DNA from: Cristatella mucedo
Lineage: Eukaryota > Bryozoa > Phylactolaemata > Cristatellidae
DNA: 64,000 nt
Direction: 5' to 3'
Assembly (NCBI GenBank): GCA_009760855.2
Contig: WPIO01000033.1
Coordinates: 3,575,001-3,639,000 of the forward strand
Shown: piece after piece, positions 33,485 to 64,000 of the stretch
Layout: every line of letters starts with the position of its first letter
Position numbering within the stretch: the first letter of the stretch is position 1
Notes under the pieces: model-generated
Database searches by the model: none
What the model was told of the DNA's origin: nothing
The model's input: only the letters and a program-made list of their open reading frames with translations
Translations under genes and position numbers: made by a program

Positions 33485-34237
33485 TTGGCAATGTACCGTG
33501 ATACTGCAACACCATGGGCTGCCATATTAAGGTACAGCGATCTTGGTGCCTGTCAAGCTCTGCTACTATCGGCATACGCCGTGTATGGGTATAAGCATCT
33601 AAGACTTGCTAGCCGTCCTTCGAGGTGCTGCTCCACCAGGATCTGCCTCACGTCTGCAAGGACCAGCAATGCTATATTCACTGTGTTTGCGGCAAAGGAT
33701 TTTGGTTCGGGGGCCACTACAGCTGCTTGTAACAATACAGCTAGCACTAGCTATATAAGTAAATATGAAAATTCCTTCCCTGTGGTGAAAGACTTGTTTG
33801 GTCACGTAGCATATAATGGTCTTTTTGCTGAAGGATCTAATTCAGGCGACCTGAGTTTGTCATGCTCACTAGTTGGTGTCCCGTGCTTCCATTGTGGAAG
33901 GGAACGAGCCAGTGCACGCTCGTTGAGAAAATCTGACAACCTTGTTGACCTGAATGTTCATAGACTAAGTGCAGTTCACTTTGACTCACCACCACTGCTT
34001 CAATCTGAGCACGATCGAGGTGCTACTGTAAGCATAGCACAGATCGGAGTCTGGAACTTTTTGTTTGAACTCCTAGCGAAGTTTAGACAATATGTAATGG
34101 CTGAAGTCGTGGGGTTCGATCATCTGGCCGCTGCCACGTTATTGCAAGAAGTCGATAAGTCTGATTGGCTCAGCGAACTGGAATTCCCGCTTGCTTCCGA
34201 GCTCGGACATCAACGGGATGCTAGAAATGAGCGTTAG
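33485..34237 (+). CDS. Unrecognised 250-codon open frame
   Basis: An uninterrupted frame; the first ATG is at 33491 (Met-Tyr-Arg-Asp-Thr-Ala). No signal peptide, transmembrane run or family motif was recognised. It contains CFHCGRERASAR and a late stretch FLFELLAKFRQYVMAEVVGF. Base composition is ordinary (not GC-rich), so the length is hard to dismiss as stop-poor DNA. No splice partners or poly(A) signal were identified. It could be a single-exon gene, a transposon fragment or chance. Confidence 0.3.
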   Translation: MAMYRDTATPWAAILRYSDLGACQALLLSAYAVYGYKHLRLASRPSRCCSTRICLTSARTSNAIFTVFAAKDFGSGATTAACNNTASTSYISKYENSFPVVKDLFGHVAYNGLFAEGSNSGDLSLSCSLVGVPCFHCGRERASARSLRKSDNLVDLNVHRLSAVHFDSPPLLQSEHDRGATVSIAQIGVWNFLFELLAKFRQYVMAEVVGFDHLAAATLLQEVDKSDWLSELEFPLASELGHQRDARNER

Positions 34238-34434
34238 CATGTTGTGGAGGACTGCAAGCAGAGCTCCTAGTCAGTCGAAGGATTCAGCCAATCGGAAACC
34301 ACATGCTCATTGACCATTATTTTTTTTAATTGTTAGTCTTTTATTTGTTATTGTTGCTACTTCGATATTACTTTGTTTTCTTCTTCCTCTCTATCCATGT
34401 AATGTATCTATCTCGCGTGTTCGCTCTCAGTTTC

Positions 34435-34463
34435 TCTCCTCTTTTCCCTCCCTCCCTCCCCCC

Positions 34464-34558
<95 letters not shown>
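34435..34558. repeat. Polypyrimidine (CT)n tract with a short CGCGCGCG interruption
   Basis: CCCT-rich start, then (CT)n broken once by cgcgcgcgct at about 34486, then more than 30 further CT units to 34557. Antisense Arg/Glu open frame here is an artefact. Confidence 0.95.
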
Positions 34559-34560
<2 letters not shown>

Positions 34561-35149
34561 AGTTCTCTATACCTACCAATATATTTAACCAATATAATTG
34601 CAGTCACGCTCGTATTCGTATTACCTTGTGAGCCATCGGCTGTGTTTGAATGAGAGACTCGCCTTTCATTTGAGCATCCAGTTATAATTGCAATGATTTT
34701 GTATCCAAATTGAGTTGACTATGTTTTAGTTGTGCTGAGGGTAGTCGTCCGCTCATTCGATGAAGCTTTGACTTTTATTCTCGACTGATATCTGTCGTAC
34801 ATCCGCTTGATACAATTTCATTTTAGCCGAACTTATCAGATTTAGAGGGATATAAATACTGTAAGTGCAGCAGGATATACGAGATGTGCTAAATTTAGTC
34901 GATACTGTGTTCAATAACTAGTGAAATATTGATTCCCACGCTAGCGGTGAAATCGTAAGTATTGATGTAAGACCACTCACTAAGGTGCTACTTTACGGTG
35001 AGTTATTGGGTAGGGTAAGCAGCTTTTTAAGCATTTGCAGAATTCACAAGTTTCAGAGTTTTTGGAAATTATCATATCGTTTTGCGTCGATACCAAACAA
35101 TGAGTTGTGCTAGCAGCTTGCTATGCATCGCGAGAGCTTTTCAATACTT

Positions 35150-37000
35150 TGACTCGCCGCTAGCTGAACAATGACTAGCTGGGCTGCTTCTGACCGAGTT
35201 GTACGCGACTCTACGTCCCAGCTAATTGTTGCAAGAAAAACCGTCTCACGGGGTCTTGAAGAAACAGCATCCGCGCTCTGGCAAAGTGACAACGTGCCGC
35301 TGCAGTTGGAATTAGAATGCTTCCACCGAGGCACCGAAGCCCGTCCAAACACCGCCGCCCACAAGAGCCGAACGAGATCGCGGAACAATAACTGCAGCAA
35401 GATGGAGATTAAATCTCGCGGTCGGAAAGGAGAGAGGTTTAATTGGCGGTTCTCCGACGCCACGCGTGCGACCGAAAAGCACAAAAGGCGCTCGTGCGGC
35501 CGCAAAGCACCGGCTGCGCGTGCGACCGCAGAGCTCCTCCATCTGCTCGCAGCGGAGCGGCTTGGGCTCAGAGCTTCTTCTCGTTGTCCGAAAGTTGATT
35601 GGCGGCTCTCGGTGCGAGTCCGCCCTCGACCAACGCCGCGCTGCACGAACGGCTGCATGCGCGTCCGACAGCGTCCGACCGCTCGCCGCGGCCGCCGGGG
35701 ACACCCGCCCGCCCGCCCGCCGTGCTGCGGATGCGCAGAAACGACGCGTCAACGGTCGCCGACCGGTGCGAGCGAGTGAGCGAGCGCCGATTTCTTGCGG
35801 CAAGCAAGCCTCGGTGCCCGCCGGGTCTGGTGGCGTGATTACTGCAGCAAATTAAAAGGATACCCTCTAATTATTTAAATAAAGTCGTGCGCTGTATCAA
35901 TTTTGCGACGCCGCAGGGAGTGCAAATGTCAAGTGAAGCCGATACTTTCGGCCGCCCATTAAGCGGCGCATCCGCCGCGAGTGTAGTTTAATGTCAAAGA
36001 CACCGTCCCGGCTAAGACGATTAGCCGGAGAGCCCGGCGGCCCTGAGCGAGCTCGAAAGGTCGGAAGTCTAGCTGCAGCGGCAGGCGGGTGGGCGCGTTC
36101 GACAAGCTGTGCGAGCGCAGAAAGAAAGCAAAGCAGAGCGGGCGAGCGCCGCGACATCCAGCAGCAGTGTAGAGAGCTCGCTCACTGCGCTGAGGCTGCT
36201 GCTGCTGCTGCCGCCGCTGCTGCTCCTGCTGCTGCTGGGCGTCAGGTCGGTCGCCTCTCGGCTCGCCGCTGCCATCCGTGCATCGAAGCTCACCAGCGTC
36301 GCGAGTGTCTCTCGGCGTAACCGTCACGCCCGGACAAGTTTCAGACATCTTGCCCCGCTATCTCGATCTCTCGTCGCTTCCCGCTCTCGTCCTCGCTTCG
36401 TTGTCGCTTTATTTCCGTTGGAAAGGGCGCTGCTAGCGACTGACTGGCCGAGGGGGATGGGTCGCCGGCGCCGCCGACCCGTCCTTCCGTCCTGTTTGTC
36501 AGGTTTAATCGACTGCAACTGTAACATGCACCGACGCTCGCAAATCCCGCTTTGAGAACGCCTAAAGTAACCGCGCCGCCGCTGACGCAGGGCGGAACAA
36601 ACGCGGATAGCTCAGACACTGCGGAGAAACGACTTCTACGATGCTCTGCGGTAAAGCTCCGATCTGCCCGGGGTAAGCCTGCGGCTCTGGCGCACCTCTT
36701 GCCCCCTCTGCCAACGTTTCCCCCGATTTGTTCGGCGCGGCCAGCAGGCCAATTACATCTACGCCCGCGCGCGAGCCGCCACCGCTCATTAGCGACCCGT
36801 CGCCGGCACGCGCCCCGATCGCGCCGCTGTTGGGCTGTGGCCGCGAGCAGCTTACCAACGCGGCATAGCCACGCCTTCTTGGCAGCTGCACCGCCCGCGG
36901 GCGGCGGCTGCGGGAACTCGACTCGGCTCTTCAACCGTGCGCCGGCGCGCGGGCACCTGCTCCAATAGCGCACCGCTCGTGCGAGCTGAGCTGGGCGAGG
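35150..37000. promoter_or_regulatory. GC-rich, CpG-rich island, presumed RET promoter/5' region
   Basis: The sequence shifts abruptly from AT-leaning intergenic DNA to a GC- and CpG-dense stretch with many GCGC, CCGC and CGGC words. It lies directly upstream of the first recognised RET exon. Long open frames on both strands (for example minus 35110-35658 and minus 36341-37051) are explained by the scarcity of stop codons in GC-rich DNA and show no recognisable domain. A CTG/GCT run lies at about 36198-36238. Promoter function is inferred from position and composition only. Confidence 0.5.
36195..36240. repeat. CTG/GCT triplet run in the CpG island
   Basis: ctgctgctgctgctgccgcc followed by gctgctgctcctgctgctg. 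Read in one frame it gives a Leu run resembling a signal peptide, but no ATG opens that frame. Confidence 0.85.
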
Positions 37001-37205
37001 AAAGGCTGCCATTGGGCAGCTTTCCCTTACCTGGAAGCGGTCAATAGCCATTATTTATCGTTCTGAAGTCGCGCTGCGAAGGCCAGCCTTGCCGGGTCTG
37101 ACGGGGCCCGCACGCATATCTGGTCGCGTGCAGGCGAAGTGTGCGGAAACTCGAGGCGCTCGCGCTGGACCCGCTCGAGTCGCTCACTCCTGCTGGCAGC
37201 GGATC

Positions 37206-37308
37206 ATGCCTCGCAGCGACGTTAGCTGCTACTGCGGCGGCGGCGGTAGCAGGAACAGAAGTTGGAGACCGGAGTATAGCTTAGCCGCCGTTATGTTCAC
37301 CGTATCGG
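37206..37308 (+). CDS. Weak candidate for RET exon 1
   Basis: An ATG at 37206 opens 34 codons ending in a phase-1 donor (gtaaga at 37309), the phase needed to join the exon starting at 37483. However, the peptide (Met-Pro-Arg-Ser-Asp..., a Gly run, then SLAAVMFTVS) is not a convincing signal peptide. The true exon 1 may lie elsewhere in the CpG-rich zone or further upstream. Confidence 0.2.
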
Positions 37309-37482
37309 GTAAGAGTCAGCTCGGCGCGAAAACCGCGCCATAGGCGTCTCGGCGAAAAACCCGCCAGTTGACGCGTCGCGCCCGGCTAGCTATCGTGCGT
37401 GCGCCCACTAGGCGGCGCCGAATGACTGTCGGGGATGCTTATGCTTATGCCGACTGCTACCTTTTTTGCATTCGACCCAAAG

Positions 37483-64000
<26,518 letters not shown>

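Noticed and set aside
34330-34653. Frames made of Ser/Leu or Arg/Glu repeats
   Set aside because: Pure translation of the (CT)n microsatellite.
36109-36555. 148-codon frame with a Leu-rich signal-peptide-like stretch
   Set aside because: It opens with GTG after a stop, has no ATG, and the Leu run is explained by a CTG repeat. Kept only as a weak idea for RET exon 1.
36341-37051. 236-codon minus-strand frame in the CpG island
   Set aside because: Arg/Ala/Gly-rich without domains; expected in GC-rich DNA where stop codons are rare.

Overview
The window is nuclear DNA of an invertebrate animal, most likely a bilaterian. It has split genes with GT/AG introns, a Ret receptor tyrosine kinase, CR1/L2-type non-LTR retrotransposons, tRNA-derived SINEs, Tc1/mariner relics and long microsatellites. 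There is no operon structure, CRISPR array or prokaryotic gene. The phylum cannot be fixed from the sequence alone.

Three host genes can be supported. (1) On the minus strand, about 3.9-5.4 kb, two exons encode part of the N-terminal beta-propeller of the nucleoporin Nup133; the rest of the gene was not found here. (2) On the plus strand, 20275-24922, three exons give a complete ZNRD2/SSSCA1-like zinc-ribbon protein of about 203 residues. (3) On the plus strand, about 37.5 kb to the window end, sixteen exons encode a RET receptor: cadherin-like domains 1-4, the cysteine-rich domain, the transmembrane segment and the kinase up to the segment after the APE-equivalent motif. RET continues past base 64000, and its signal-peptide exon was not confidently found. 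The three genes have unrelated roles (nuclear pore, mitosis-associated zinc-ribbon protein, growth-factor receptor) and no functional linkage is implied.

The rest is mostly transposon debris. From 1 to 27 kb the sequence is saturated with one non-LTR family, called LINE-A here, and two tRNA-derived SINE families, SINE-A and SINE-B. From 27.8 to 31.2 kb there is an old copy of a second RT family (LINE-B) split by a SINE-A, then the C-terminal end of an R2/NeSL-type element with a restriction-like endonuclease, then a relic of a transposon-associated protein. A GC-rich, CpG-rich zone at 35.1-40.2 kb covers the presumed RET 5' region and its first recognised exons. RET introns hold further LINE-A, LINE-B and SINE copies, a pogo/Tigger-like inverted-repeat element, a long polypurine tract and a (CA)n/(TA)n tract.

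The most interesting points are: the near-exact match of RET intron phases and kinase exon sizes to vertebrate RET, with two intron gains and two losses relative to it; a 3'-terminal double hairpin shared by LINE-A and SINE-B, suggesting SINE-B moves on LINE-A machinery; repeated SINE-A/LINE-A chimeras; a tandem array of LINE-A 3' tails; and an unexplained 250-codon open frame at 33.5-34.2 kb.
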